Source: Marinobacter psychrophilus
GTDB lineage: Bacteria; Pseudomonadota; Gammaproteobacteria; Pseudomonadales; Oleiphilaceae
Reading direction: 5' to 3'
Assembly: GCF_001043175.1 (NCBI RefSeq)
Contig: NZ_CP011494.1
Location: forward strand, 2,046,001-2,110,000
Length of the DNA: 64,000 nucleotides
Below are positions 1 to 8,922 of the stretch, piece by piece. A program made the translations under genes and the position numbers. Each line of letters begins with the position of its first letter. The stretch's first letter is position 1. The notes beneath the pieces are model-generated. The model saw only the letters and a program-made list of their open reading frames with translations. It did not search any database and had not been told where the DNA came from.

Positions 1-1
1 G

Positions 2-82
2 TATTTTGCTTTAACAGAGCTGTGCGAAGTGGTCCGCATTGGTGTTCTAGCCCCGCGTTGTATTCACGAGATTCAACTCTGA
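2..82 (+). other. possible 3' end of an upstream gene (partial)
   Basis: A frame that is open at the left edge ends in TGA at 80-82, leaving 26 codons whose start lies outside the window. The visible peptide contains ALTELCEVVRIGVLAP, which loosely recalls the helix-turn-helix start of CbpM-like or MerR-like modulators, but it is too short to assign. The rest of 83-481 has no convincing gene; it holds only the probable aapJ promoter. It may equally be non-coding. Confidence 0.18.
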
Positions 83-367
83 TAAGAGCCACTTTGCCGA
101 GAAGGAAAATACATGCTTTTTGTTACTGGAGAATGCGGCATTATCATCTAGACTAAGCGCTAATACGTATTTTTTAAAAGTTTGACACGTATAAACGCGA
201 TGTAAAGTCGACAATTGTTAGGAGGGATTTCTGAATACCCATAAAGTTCTTGTAAAATGCACAATCTGCCTCTGAAGTTGCAGTTCGCGGACAGTGCACC
301 ACCGTCCGGCCTGAACGCACCAATAAGCGGCGTTTTTGTAGGCAATAAGCACCAAGATAAACGCTCG

Positions 368-397
368 TTTTCAGGGATGAAGTTTTATTACTATAAT
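368..397 (+). promoter_or_regulatory. candidate sigma-70 promoter for aapJ
   Basis: TATAAT at 392-397 matches the -10 consensus. TTTTCA at 368-373, 18 bases upstream, is a weak -35. It lies about 85 bases before the aapJ start, whose ribosome binding site GGAG is at 468-471. The surrounding AT-rich tract fits a promoter, but the weak -35 suggests an activator or modest strength. Confidence 0.35.
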
Positions 398-481
398 AAT
401 CATAAAGTTATACAGACTGGCTTGCACTTTGCTTTAGCGCAGTGGGTGTGTAACTAACTGAAACTTCGGAGATTTACGTTA

Positions 482-1504
482 ATGAAAAAACAACTCTTAC
501 TGGTCGCCATTGCGACAACTCTCGGTGGCACCCTAATGGCAGGAAGTCTGCAGGCCGCAACCCTGGACGACGTTAAATCAAGAGGGCACGTGCAGTGTGG
601 TGTTACCTCCGGTTTGCCGGGTTTCTCCCAGCCAGATGAAAACGGCGACTGGACCGGTATCGATGTGGATACCTGTCGCGCAGTAGCGGCCGCAGTCTTT
701 GGCAGTGCGGACAAGGCACAATTTACGCCGCTGACAGCGAAAGAACGTTTTACCGCGTTACAGTCCGGTGAGATCGACGTGCTTTCCCGTAACACCACCT
801 GGACCCTGACCCGCGATGCTTCCCTGGGCCTTAATTTTACAGGCGTCAACTACTATGACGGTCAAGGTTTTCTGGTTAGCAAAAGTTTGGGTGTAAACGA
901 CGCTGAGCAGTTAGACGGCGCAACGATCTGTATTCAGGCGGGCACGACAACCGAACTGAACCTGGCGGACTATTTTCGCACCAAAGGCATGACTTTTAAC
1001 CCTCTGGTATTCGACACCTCCGAGCAGACTGTCAGTGGCTTCGCTGCTGGCCGTTGTGATGTTCTAACCTCTGACCGTTCACAGCTGGCCGCCTTGCGCA
1101 GCAAACTGGAAGACCCCAGCAGCGCGATCACCTTGCCGAACATCATTTCAAAGGAACCTCTTGGCCCTGTCGTTCGTCAAGGCGATGACCAATGGTTCAA
1201 TATTGTGAAATGGGCGTTGTTTGTGCAAATTAACGCGGAAGAACTGGGTGTCACCCAGGCCAACGTTGCAGAAATGAAGTCGTCTACAAACCCTGAAATC
1301 CAGCGTCTGCTCGGCACCACCGGTGACATGGGCGAGAAGCTCGGTGTACCGGCTGACTTCGGCTTCCGGATCATCCAGACCGTCGGTAATTACGGCGAAA
1401 TGTACGATCGTAACGTTGGACCAGACACCCCGCTTGGGCTCGACCGCGGTCTAAACGCCTTGTGGAATAACGGCGGTATCATGTACGCGCCACCGGTTCG
1501 TTAA
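482..1504 (+). CDS. aapJ: General L-amino-acid ABC transporter, periplasmic binding protein
   Basis: This 340-residue protein is the solute-binding subunit of the AapJQMP/BztABCD family, which captures a broad range of L-amino acids in the periplasm. The first ~25 residues form a signal peptide (basic MKKQ start, hydrophobic core, cleavage after SLQA). The mature part begins TLDDVKSRGHVQCGV, the usual start of family 3 binding proteins, and contains the ligand-binding DVDTCRAVAAAVFG stretch. A GGAG motif 10 bases before the ATG supports the start. It is first in an aapJQMP operon and is separated from aapQ by a strong hairpin, a common way to make more binding protein than permease. Substrate specificity is inferred from the family. 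Confidence 0.93.
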   Translation: MKKQLLLVAIATTLGGTLMAGSLQAATLDDVKSRGHVQCGVTSGLPGFSQPDENGDWTGIDVDTCRAVAAAVFGSADKAQFTPLTAKERFTALQSGEIDVLSRNTTWTLTRDASLGLNFTGVNYYDGQGFLVSKSLGVNDAEQLDGATICIQAGTTTELNLADYFRTKGMTFNPLVFDTSEQTVSGFAAGRCDVLTSDRSQLAALRSKLEDPSSAITLPNIISKEPLGPVVRQGDDQWFNIVKWALFVQINAEELGVTQANVAEMKSSTNPEIQRLLGTTGDMGEKLGVPADFGFRIIQTVGNYGEMYDRNVGPDTPLGLDRGLNALWNNGGIMYAPPVR

Positions 1505-1519
1505 TACCCGATAGCCATG

Positions 1520-1548
1520 ACATTCCGGTTGCTACGTGACCGGAATGT
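1520..1548 (+). terminator. intercistronic hairpin between aapJ and aapQ
   Basis: A perfect 10-base-pair inverted repeat (ACATTCCGGT / ACCGGAATGT, arms 1520-1529 and 1539-1548) with a 9-base loop lies 16 bases after the aapJ stop. It has only a short T run after it, so it is more likely a partial terminator or mRNA-stabilising structure than a full stop. In binding-protein operons such hairpins keep the binding-protein message abundant. Confidence 0.5.
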
Positions 1549-1597
1549 TTGACGTTCAGTTGCCCCTGAAAACCAGGAGCATTTTTCGGGTTAATCT

Positions 1598-2788
1598 ATG
1601 AACGAATCCAATATGACTCCTTCAAACGGCGCGCGGCCAAAGCCCTGGAACAACCCCAAGGTACGGATGTTTGTATTCCAGACCCTCGCGCTGGCTACTG
1701 TTTTCTGGTTTGGCTGGACACTGTTCCATAACACCCTGAGCAATATGGAAAGCCGCGGTATTAGCACAGGTTTCGGCTTTTTAGACGAGACTGCGGGCTT
1801 TGGCATCATCATGACCTTGATTCCCTACGACTCCACCATGACCTATGGCCGCACTTTTTTTGTCGGTCTGCTTAATACCTTGCTTGTCTCCGCCATGGGT
1901 GTTGTAGCGGCTACGATCATCGGTTTCGTTGTGGGTATAGCACGACTTTCCAGCAATTGGCTCATTGCCAAGTTGGCGCTGATTTATATTGAAACCATTC
2001 GTAATATTCCGCTCCTACTGCAAATTTTCTTCTGGTATTTTGCAGTACTGCAAACTCTTCCCAGCCCACGGCAAAGCCTTGACGTAGCTGACATGTTTTT
2101 TCTCAGCAATCGTGGTCTTTATTTCCCGACTGCAAGCGCAGAGCCTGAATTCGGCTGGGTAATGGCAGCGTTGATTACGGGTATCGCCGCGGCAGTTTTC
2201 GTACACCGCTGGGCCAAGAAACGCCAACTCCGCACCGGCCAGTTATTTCCGGCCTTACGGGTCGGGACGTTGCTGGTTCTGGCTTTGCCACTGCTGATGT
2301 TCATGCTGGTCGGCAGACCCCTGGTTTGGGAAATGCCGTCACTGACCGGTTTTAACTTCACCGGTGGCGCTTCAATACTACCGGAGCTTGCCGCACTCTG
2401 GATTGCCCTGTCGCTCTACACCGCCAGTTTTATCGCGGAAATTGTCCGCTCCGGCATTCTGGCGGTAGATCGTGGCCAAACGGAGGCTGCGAGTGCGCTT
2501 GGTCTTCGGTCCAGTTTCACCTTGCGACTGGTCATCATTCCACAGGCCATGCGAGTCATCATTCCGCCGCTGACCAGCCAATATCTAAATCTGGTTAAAA
2601 ACTCGTCGCTGGCAACCGCGATCGCCTATCCAGACCTGGTATCGGTGTTTATGGGCACCACCTTGAACCAGACAGGACAAGCGGTTGAGGTGGTTGCCAT
2701 CACCATGGCTGTTTATCTCACTATCAGCTTGATCATTTCGGGTCTCATGAATATTTATAACCGCGCCGTAGCGCTGCAGGAGCGATGA
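1598..2788 (+). CDS. aapQ: General L-amino-acid ABC transporter, permease AapQ
   Basis: This 396-residue inner-membrane permease belongs to the HisM/GlnP type of polar amino-acid transporters and pairs with AapM to form the channel. Several hydrophobic helices are visible. The C-terminal half carries the ATPase-coupling EAA loop (QTEAASALGLRSSFTLRLVI), followed by IPQAMRVIIPPLTSQYLNL. The length fits AapQ, which is longer than simple GlnP permeases because of an extended N-terminal half. The ATG at 1598 has an AGGAG about 20 bases upstream; an ATG at 1613 is an alternative start. Its stop overlaps the aapM start, indicating translational coupling. Confidence 0.92.
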   Translation: MNESNMTPSNGARPKPWNNPKVRMFVFQTLALATVFWFGWTLFHNTLSNMESRGISTGFGFLDETAGFGIIMTLIPYDSTMTYGRTFFVGLLNTLLVSAMGVVAATIIGFVVGIARLSSNWLIAKLALIYIETIRNIPLLLQIFFWYFAVLQTLPSPRQSLDVADMFFLSNRGLYFPTASAEPEFGWVMAALITGIAAAVFVHRWAKKRQLRTGQLFPALRVGTLLVLALPLLMFMLVGRPLVWEMPSLTGFNFTGGASILPELAALWIALSLYTASFIAEIVRSGILAVDRGQTEAASALGLRSSFTLRLVIIPQAMRVIIPPLTSQYLNLVKNSSLATAIAYPDLVSVFMGTTLNQTGQAVEVVAITMAVYLTISLIISGLMNIYNRAVALQER

Positions 2789-3873
2789 TGAGTCTTCCAT
2801 CGGAATTGCCGCCCCGTCAGGACATCGGTGTTACTGGCTGGATGCGTAAAAACCTGTTTTCAAGCTGGTACAACATAGTACTGACGCTGGTAGCCGCCTA
2901 CCTGGTGATTACGAGTGCGGGGCCGCTGCTGAACTGGGTGATTTTTGAAGCAACGTTTACCGGCGAAAGTGCTGCTGACTGCAATGGTGAAGGCGCTTGT
3001 TGGCTGTTTGTCGGTCAACGGTTGAATTTCTTTATCTACGGATTTTATCCCGATGCCCTGCAATGGCGCGTTGACATCATGTTCGGCCTGCTCGCGGTAG
3101 CTTTTGTGCCTCAATTTGTTGAGCGCTTCCCGCGCCGCAAGTGGTTCGGTGTCTTCGGGCTGACCGGCCTGCCGCTGATCGGATACATCCTGATCCCCGG
3201 TGGCTGGTTTGGACTGGAAGAAGTTCAGAGCAGCCGATGGGGCGGCCTGATGCTGACGTTAATCCTTGCCTATGTCGGCATTCTGGCCGCATTGCCAATA
3301 GGCATCGTACTGGCACTTGGGCGTCGCTCAGACATGCCTATTATTCGCGGTATGTGTGTCGTCTTTATTGAAGTCTGGCGTGCTGTGCCGTTGATTACCG
3401 TGCTGTTCATGGCGTCCGTAATGCTACCTCTATTCCTGCCGGACGGGGTCAACTTTGAAAAGCTGATGCGGGCGTTGATCGGTATCACTCTTTGGCAATC
3501 GGCCTATATGGCAGAGGTGGTACGAGGTGGCCTGCAAGCAATCCCGAAAGGTCAGTATGAGGCTGCCAGCGCTCTGGGGCTGGGCTATTGGCGCAAAACC
3601 GGGCTGGTGGTATTGCCGCAGGCACTGACACTGGTGATCCCCGGTATCGTCAACACCTTCATTTCCTTATTCAAAGACACCACGCTGGTCCTCATTATTG
3701 GCCTGTTCGATATTCTGGGAGCGGTGCAGTCGACCATCACTGACCCAGCCTGGCGCAACGTCACTACGGAAGGTTACGTCTTTGTGGCCTTCTGTTTCTG
3801 GATTTTCTGTTTCGGCATGTCCCGTTACAGCCAGAACCTTGAACGAAAACTCGACACTGGTCATAAAACTTGA
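2785..3873 (+). CDS. aapM: General L-amino-acid ABC transporter, permease AapM
   Basis: This is the second permease of the Aap system, 362 residues, with multiple transmembrane helices and the EAA coupling loop (QYEAASALGLGYWRKTGLVV) followed by LPQALTLVIPGIVNTFISLFK. The tandem ATG codons at 2785 and 2788 overlap the aapQ stop, and AGGAG lies just upstream within aapQ, so either ATG may be used. Family knowledge assigns it to the heterodimeric membrane channel with AapQ. It is followed 12 bases later by the ATPase gene. Confidence 0.92.
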   Translation: MMSLPSELPPRQDIGVTGWMRKNLFSSWYNIVLTLVAAYLVITSAGPLLNWVIFEATFTGESAADCNGEGACWLFVGQRLNFFIYGFYPDALQWRVDIMFGLLAVAFVPQFVERFPRRKWFGVFGLTGLPLIGYILIPGGWFGLEEVQSSRWGGLMLTLILAYVGILAALPIGIVLALGRRSDMPIIRGMCVVFIEVWRAVPLITVLFMASVMLPLFLPDGVNFEKLMRALIGITLWQSAYMAEVVRGGLQAIPKGQYEAASALGLGYWRKTGLVVLPQALTLVIPGIVNTFISLFKDTTLVLIIGLFDILGAVQSTITDPAWRNVTTEGYVFVAFCFWIFCFGMSRYSQNLERKLDTGHKT

Positions 3874-3885
3874 CGGGACACCAAC

Positions 3886-4695
3886 ATGACTGAGCACAAC
3901 ACGGCACAAAACCCGGAGAGTGCGCGCACCGCTCCGGTTGAATTGACCAAGCGCACTGACAAGACCATTATCAAAGTCGCCGACATGCATAAATGGTACG
4001 GCTCCTTTCACGTACTCAAGGGCCTGAATCTTGATGTGAAAGAAGGTGAGCGGATCGTTATTTGTGGACCTTCCGGTTCAGGAAAATCAACATTTATACG
4101 GTGCATAAACCGGCTGGAAGAACACCAGCGCGGTCAGATCATTGTGGACGATGTGGAGCTTACTGACGATGTGAAGCAGATCGACACCGTGCGCAAGGAA
4201 GTCGGCATGGTGTTCCAGCACTTCAACTTGTTTCCGCACTTGACCGTGTTAGAGAACTGCTGTTTAGCACCGCTTTGGGTGCGTAAGGTACCCAAGCGGG
4301 AAGCCCTCGCCACCGCTATGGAATATCTGGAGCGGGTGAAAATTCCGGAGCAAGCGGACAAATACCCAGGTCAACTTTCCGGTGGCCAACAACAGCGCGT
4401 TGCCATTGCCCGGGCGCTGTGCATGAAACCAAAAATCATGCTGTTTGACGAACCCACCTCAGCGCTAGACCCAGAGATGATCAAAGAAGTATTGGACGTG
4501 ATGATTGAGCTGGCCGGCAGTGGCATGACCATGATTTGTGTCACCCACGAGATGGGCTTTGCCAAAACCGTAGCGGACCGGGTGATCTTCATGGACCAAG
4601 GCGAGATTGTGGAGTTGGCGCCGCCAGGGGAGTTCTTTTCGAACCCCAAAGAAGCGCGGACACAACAGTTTTTGAACCAGATTTTACAACACTGA
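3886..4695 (+). CDS. aapP: General L-amino-acid ABC transporter, ATPase
   Basis: This 269-residue cytoplasmic ATPase powers amino-acid import through AapQM. It has Walker [10 protein letters not shown], the Q-loop in [10 protein letters not shown], the ABC signature [15 protein letters not shown], Walker [14 protein letters not shown] and the switch histidine in VTHEMGFA. The ~25-residue N-terminal extension before the ABC fold is typical of AapP. It is last in the operon; an imperfect GC-rich hairpin at about 4704-4743 follows but has no T run, so the terminator is unclear. Confidence 0.95.
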   Translation: MTEHNTAQNPESARTAPVELTKRTDKTIIKVADMHKWYGSFHVLKGLNLDVKEGERIVICGPSGSGKSTFIRCINRLEEHQRGQIIVDDVELTDDVKQIDTVRKEVGMVFQHFNLFPHLTVLENCCLAPLWVRKVPKREALATAMEYLERVKIPEQADKYPGQLSGGQQQRVAIARALCMKPKIMLFDEPTSALDPEMIKEVLDVMIELAGSGMTMICVTHEMGFAKTVADRVIFMDQGEIVELAPPGEFFSNPKEARTQQFLNQILQH

Positions 4696-4747
4696 TACCG
4701 ATGTAGCTGGTGGCAGCTCACGCCTTTACGAGAGCTGTGCCAGCGGA

Positions 4748-4767
4748 GTGAACTTATTATCATTCAC
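4748..4767 (+). promoter_or_regulatory. candidate Fur box upstream of fbpB
   Basis: The 20-base element ends in the inverted repeat GTGAA/TTCAC. On the minus strand it contains AATGATAAT, the core of the Fur consensus (about 12 of 19 positions match). It lies 50 bases before a gene for a ferric-iron permease, which supports iron-dependent repression. Confidence 0.55.
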
Positions 4768-4816
4768 CCAATCACTGGTTTATAGTGCATCGCCTTAACA
4801 GACTTACGATAACTCT

Positions 4817-6484
4817 ATGGCTAACCCATCTCCGAAAAGCTACCGCGCCCGGCTCCCTAACGTTTGGGCGATAAGCACCTTTGCTATTGCTTTACTGGTA
4901 GCACTGCCTGTGCTTGTTATACTTGCTCATGTATTTTTTCCCTCGGGGGAGGTCTGGCAACATCTCGCCAGCACGGTCTTGGGCCGTTATCTGAGTAACA
5001 CCGTCGTGCTGAGCGTAAGCGTTGCTGTGGGTAGCACGCTCATTGGTACGGCTTGTGCCTGGCTCGTGGTGATGTGCCGCTTCCCTGGCAGACGCATATT
5101 TGAGTGGGCTCTTTTGCTGCCATTGGCTGTGCCGACCTATGTGATCGCTTACGCCTATACCGACTTTCTGCAATTTGCAGGACCGCTGCAGAGCACCTTG
5201 CGTGAATGGTTTGATTGGCAGCACGGTGACTATTATTTTCCAAATATTCGCTCATTGGGCGGCGCTTCCCTACTCATCACCATGGTGCTCTATCCGTACG
5301 TTTACCTGCTTGCCCGTGCTTCCTTTATGGAACAATCAGTCAGTGCGCTTGATGTGGGACGGACCCTGGGATTAACACCGTGGAAGATGTTTAACCGCGT
5401 TGCTTTACCGTTGGCGCGTCCCGCCATTATTGGTGGCGTGTCTTTGGTGTTAATGGAAACACTCAACGAGTTCGGCGCGGTTCAGTTCTTTGGCGTTGAT
5501 ACATTTACCACGGGTATCTACCGAACCTGGTTCGGATTAGGTGAGCAGGTTGCGGCTGCTCAATTAGCCGCCTGCTTACTGGTGTTCGTGTTCATCGTTG
5601 TAGTTCTTGAGCGCGCCTCGCGCGGTGGCAAACAATACCACGCATCCGTTCGTTACCAGGCACTGCCAGAATACGCTTTACGTCCAGGACAGGCCGTTTT
5701 GGCATTTGCCGTCTGTTTCTTACCACTGCTGATCGGTTTCATTGTCCCAGCCCTGGTATTGCTCGAAATGGCAGTCACTACGGGAGACAAGCTCTTTGGA
5801 ACCCGTTTTCTGACCTTTGCGTTTAACAGTATTAGCCTTGCCTCGGGCGCGGCGCTAGTCGCCGTTGTCCTGGCTGTGTTGCTTAGCTACGGGGCAAGGT
5901 TGAATGCCAGCCGCTGGGTCAGAGGAGCGAACCGCGTCGCGTCGATGGGATATGCCATTCCGGGCTCCGTCGTCGCGTTGGGCATCATGATTCCCTTGGC
6001 CTGGCTAGATCAACGGCTGAATCTTTTTCTACGTGACAATTATGGTTTTATGGTCGGATTGATCTTCACCGGCACAGCCTTTGTGTTGATATATGCTTAC
6101 GCAGTGCGTTTCCTGGCGGTGTCTTTCAACACCATTGAAGCCAGCATGGGGAAAGTGACCCCTTCCATGGATGCTGCTGCACGAACACTTGGCCAAACCG
6201 CTGGCGGCGCATTGCGTAAAGTGCATACGCCCATTATGCGCGGCAGTTTGCTGGCCGCGGGTATTCTGGTATTTGTGGACGTAATGAAGGAGCTGCCTGC
6301 CACGATCATCCTGCGACCGTTCAATTTCGACACGCTTGCCGTACGTGCCTACAGTCTGGCGTCTGACGAACGGCTGGCCGAATCTGCCACGTCATCGCTG
6401 TTCATCGTCGCTGTGGGCATCATTCCTGTTGTTATTCTCAGCTTGGCAATGCGTCACTCCCGTCCCGGCAGCGGCACACGCTAA
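4817..6484 (+). CDS. fbpB: Ferric-iron ABC transporter, fused permease
   Basis: This 555-residue inner-membrane permease is of the FbpB/SfuB/FutB type, which imports Fe3+ from a periplasmic binding protein. It is an internal duplication of two six-helix permease halves. Each half ends in its own ATPase-coupling loop, DVGRTLGLTPWKMFNRVALP in the first and DAAARTLGQTAGGALRKV in the second. A Fur-box candidate precedes it. The gene stands alone on the plus strand and converges, with only 3 bases between stops, on the ATPase gene, so the usual fbpABC order is rearranged here. Iron specificity is inferred from family resemblance, the Fur sites and the neighbouring iron-binding protein. Confidence 0.88.
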   Translation: MANPSPKSYRARLPNVWAISTFAIALLVALPVLVILAHVFFPSGEVWQHLASTVLGRYLSNTVVLSVSVAVGSTLIGTACAWLVVMCRFPGRRIFEWALLLPLAVPTYVIAYAYTDFLQFAGPLQSTLREWFDWQHGDYYFPNIRSLGGASLLITMVLYPYVYLLARASFMEQSVSALDVGRTLGLTPWKMFNRVALPLARPAIIGGVSLVLMETLNEFGAVQFFGVDTFTTGIYRTWFGLGEQVAAAQLAACLLVFVFIVVVLERASRGGKQYHASVRYQALPEYALRPGQAVLAFAVCFLPLLIGFIVPALVLLEMAVTTGDKLFGTRFLTFAFNSISLASGAALVAVVLAVLLSYGARLNASRWVRGANRVASMGYAIPGSVVALGIMIPLAWLDQRLNLFLRDNYGFMVGLIFTGTAFVLIYAYAVRFLAVSFNTIEASMGKVTPSMDAAARTLGQTAGGALRKVHTPIMRGSLLAAGILVFVDVMKELPATIILRPFNFDTLAVRAYSLASDERLAESATSSLFIVAVGIIPVVILSLAMRHSRPGSGTR

Positions 6485-6487
6485 AGC

Positions 6488-7615
6488 TTAGAGCTTGTTG
6501 CGCTGCTGGAAGAGAAATACCTGCGACATATCGAGGCTCAAAGACACGGGTTGCCCTTCTTCTGGCAGAAAAACACCGGGTACACGGGCATGCAAATGCG
6601 CTTCTTGACCGTCCGCGTCGTGTGCGCAAACGTGTAACAGGCTGCTGGCGCCGAGCAGTCTTGACATCAAAATATGGCTGCTCTGGGCGTTGTGAACCTT
6701 GTCAGTCAGGGGCGTAACTTTCACCGCCTCCGGGCGAATCAAAACCCTTAAAATACTACCTTCAGAAAAATTGCGGGCGTCCAGTTGGCCGAATGGAGTC
6801 CGGACAACGCCGTCGCGAACGACGCCAATGTGTTTGTTCACCTGCCCGAAAAAATTCACGACAAAGGGATCAACCGGGCTGCAATACAGATCCGTCGGCG
6901 TGCCTGTCTGAACAATATGACCCTCGCGCATCAAAGCAATGCGATCCGCCATAAACATCGCTTCTTCTGGGTCGTGTGTCACTAATAGCGTTGCCGTATT
7001 CAGCTCTTTGAGAACATGCAGCGTGTCATCCCGAATTTGATCACGCAGACGTGCGTCAAGACTTGAAAAAGGCTCATCCAATAACATCACCTGCGGCGAC
7101 GGTGCTAACGCCCTGGCAAGGGCAACCCTTTGCTGCTGACCACCAGAGAGCGTATGGGGGTAAGCCTCCGCACACGAGGCCATCCCTAAACGACTTAGCA
7201 AATCTAATGCGTGGGATTTCCGTTTACTCTTTGATAACACACTGATACCAAAACAAACGTTTTCAAGCACCGTTAAATGCGGAAACAGGGCCGACTCCTG
7301 AAAGGCAACGCCTACGTTGCGTTTTTCCGGTGGCCAATGCGTCCCATTCGGTGCAGAAACCAGATCACGGCCTACATAAACTCTGCCTTCCGAAGGTTTT
7401 TGCAGTCCGGCAGCTATGCGAAGCAACGTAGTTTTGCCGCAGCCGGATGGGCCTAACAGGCATACTACCTCACCCGCTTTTATCTCCAAGCTGATATCTG
7501 TCACTGCTTTGTGCCTGCCAAAATGGCAATGGACACGGTCAAGCATGAGAGCAAAATCAGCTGAATCTTCGCCGATGGCGAGGCTATCAATGGATTTTTT
7601 TTGAAAAACACTCAT
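6488..7615 (-). CDS. fbpC: Ferric-iron ABC transporter, ATPase
   Basis: This 375-residue ATPase of the FbpC/PotA class carries Walker A GPSGCGKTT, signature [15 protein letters not shown], Walker B VMLLDEPFSSLDA and switch VTHDPEEAM. About 120 residues at the C-terminus form the TOBE-type regulatory domain (IRPEAVKVTPL), which in FbpC can sense iron. It is transcribed away from fbpA out of the shared intergenic region that holds a strong Fur box, and it converges on fbpB. The partners FbpB and FbpA are inferred from proximity. Confidence 0.88.
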   Translation of the reverse strand: MSVFQKKSIDSLAIGEDSADFALMLDRVHCHFGRHKAVTDISLEIKAGEVVCLLGPSGCGKTTLLRIAAGLQKPSEGRVYVGRDLVSAPNGTHWPPEKRNVGVAFQESALFPHLTVLENVCFGISVLSKSKRKSHALDLLSRLGMASCAEAYPHTLSGGQQQRVALARALAPSPQVMLLDEPFSSLDARLRDQIRDDTLHVLKELNTATLLVTHDPEEAMFMADRIALMREGHIVQTGTPTDLYCSPVDPFVVNFFGQVNKHIGVVRDGVVRTPFGQLDARNFSEGSILRVLIRPEAVKVTPLTDKVHNAQSSHILMSRLLGASSLLHVCAHDADGQEAHLHARVPGVFLPEEGQPVSLSLDMSQVFLFQQRNKL

Positions 7616-7701
7616 GGCGTAAAACCAGATTTTGTATCGGGATTGTTAGCTTACATAAATCGTAATCTTAATACGCATTGTTTTTTATGACAGTACTAAA
7701 A

Positions 7702-7720
7702 AATAATGATAATCATTCGT
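7702..7720 (+). promoter_or_regulatory. strong Fur box between fbpC and fbpA
   Basis: The segment contains ATAATGATAATCATT, matching 15 of the 19 positions of the Fur consensus. It lies in the divergent region between fbpC (minus) and fbpA (plus), about 90 bases before each start, so a single Fur site could control both. The whole intergenic region is AT-rich. Confidence 0.8.
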
Positions 7721-7807
7721 TGACTTCTGAGCGCTGCTCCTTTTAAATTCACTTGAGAATGACAACTATTAACATTGTTGACATCAAAACAGAAGGAAAT
7801 TAGCACA

Positions 7808-8830
7808 GTGATCAATTTCAAAATCAAACTAATGACTATTGCTTTGGCTGCCACCATGACGGCAGGCGGTGTATCCGCAAATGAAGTTAACTTGTATTCG
7901 GCCCGACACTACGATTCTGACCAAGCTATTTACGAGGCTTTCACAGACCAAACCGGCATCGAGGTAAACCTCATTGAGGGTGACTCAGACGCATTGATTC
8001 AACGAATCAAGCGTGAAGGCGTGGCTAGTCCGGCCGACGTTCTAATAACGGTGGACGCAGGTAACTTGTGGCGAGCGGATCAAGAGGGTGTTTTTCAGCC
8101 AGTGAGTTCAGACATACTCAATAGCCGCCTGCCAGAATCTATGCGTCATCCGGAAGGCCATTGGTTTGGTTTTAGCCAACGTTTGCGAGCAATTTACTAC
8201 AACCGGTCGACATTCGATCCTGCCCGGATCAGTAACCTTGAAGATCTGACAAAAGCTGAATTTAAGGGCGAGGTGTGCATCCGCTCCTCTAGCAACATCT
8301 ACAACCAATCGTTAGTGGCAAGCCTGATAGACCATCTTGGAAAAGAAGGCGCTGAGCGATGGGCGCAAGGCGTTGTCGACAACATGGCACGGGCTCCACA
8401 AGGTGGCGATACTGACCAGATTCGCGCCGTCGCTGCGGGTGAATGTGATCTGGCGGTTGGTAACCATTATTATTATGCCCGTTTGCTCAATTCTGCTGAT
8501 GAGGCCGACCGGGAAGTAGCCCGCAGTGTTGGCATCATTTTTCCAAACCAGTCCGGGCGCGGCGTCCACGCGAATATTGGTGGCGCTGGCGTTGTCGCCA
8601 CAGCACCCAATCGTGAAAATGCTGTCCGTTTCCTCGAGTTTTTAGCGTCTGATACAGCGCAGGAAATCTTTGCTGGAAGCAACCATGAGTACCCTGCAGT
8701 TAAGGGCGTGCTTAAGAACCCGGTTCTAGATTCATGGGGTGATTTGAACATCGATGACATCAACGTCAATGTGTTAGGTGAGAACAATCCAGAAGCAGTG
8801 CGTATTTTTGACCGGGTCGGATGGCGTTAA
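7808..8830 (+). CDS. fbpA: Ferric-iron ABC transporter, periplasmic binding protein
   Basis: The product is a periplasmic Fe3+-binding protein of the FbpA/FutA family, about 340 residues. I place the start at GTG 7808 because AGAAGGAAAT sits 8 bases before it; an in-frame TTG at 7775 lacks such a site. The N-terminus is a signal peptide with likely cleavage after GGVSA, and the mature protein opens EVNLYSARHYDSDQ, the family's hallmark start. A tyrosine cluster in GNHYYYARL matches the iron-ligand tyrosines of FbpA proteins. A strong terminator follows. It works with FbpB and FbpC, encoded just upstream on either strand. Confidence 0.9.
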   Translation: MINFKIKLMTIALAATMTAGGVSANEVNLYSARHYDSDQAIYEAFTDQTGIEVNLIEGDSDALIQRIKREGVASPADVLITVDAGNLWRADQEGVFQPVSSDILNSRLPESMRHPEGHWFGFSQRLRAIYYNRSTFDPARISNLEDLTKAEFKGEVCIRSSSNIYNQSLVASLIDHLGKEGAERWAQGVVDNMARAPQGGDTDQIRAVAAGECDLAVGNHYYYARLLNSADEADREVARSVGIIFPNQSGRGVHANIGGAGVVATAPNRENAVRFLEFLASDTAQEIFAGSNHEYPAVKGVLKNPVLDSWGDLNIDDINVNVLGENNPEAVRIFDRVGWR

Positions 8831-8882
8831 TTTTAACGTCGTTGCATTGATTTGATGACCCCCAATCAGGGCAAATCTCTTC

Positions 8883-8916
8883 AAGCGGGTGCGACCGGTG
8901 TCGCGCCCGCTTTTCT
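8883..8916. terminator. Rho-independent terminator, probably bidirectional
   Basis: A 13-base-pair GC-rich stem (AAGCGGGTGCGAC pairing with GTCGCGCCCGCTT, one G-U pair) with loop CGGT is followed by TTCT. It ends fbpA transcription and, read the other way, could terminate the minus-strand gene that stops at 8923. Confidence 0.8.
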
Positions 8917-8922
8917 ATAACG

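Noticed and set aside
257..457. 66-codon open frame before aapJ
   Set aside because: No ribosome binding site, no family resemblance, and it runs through the probable aapJ promoter.
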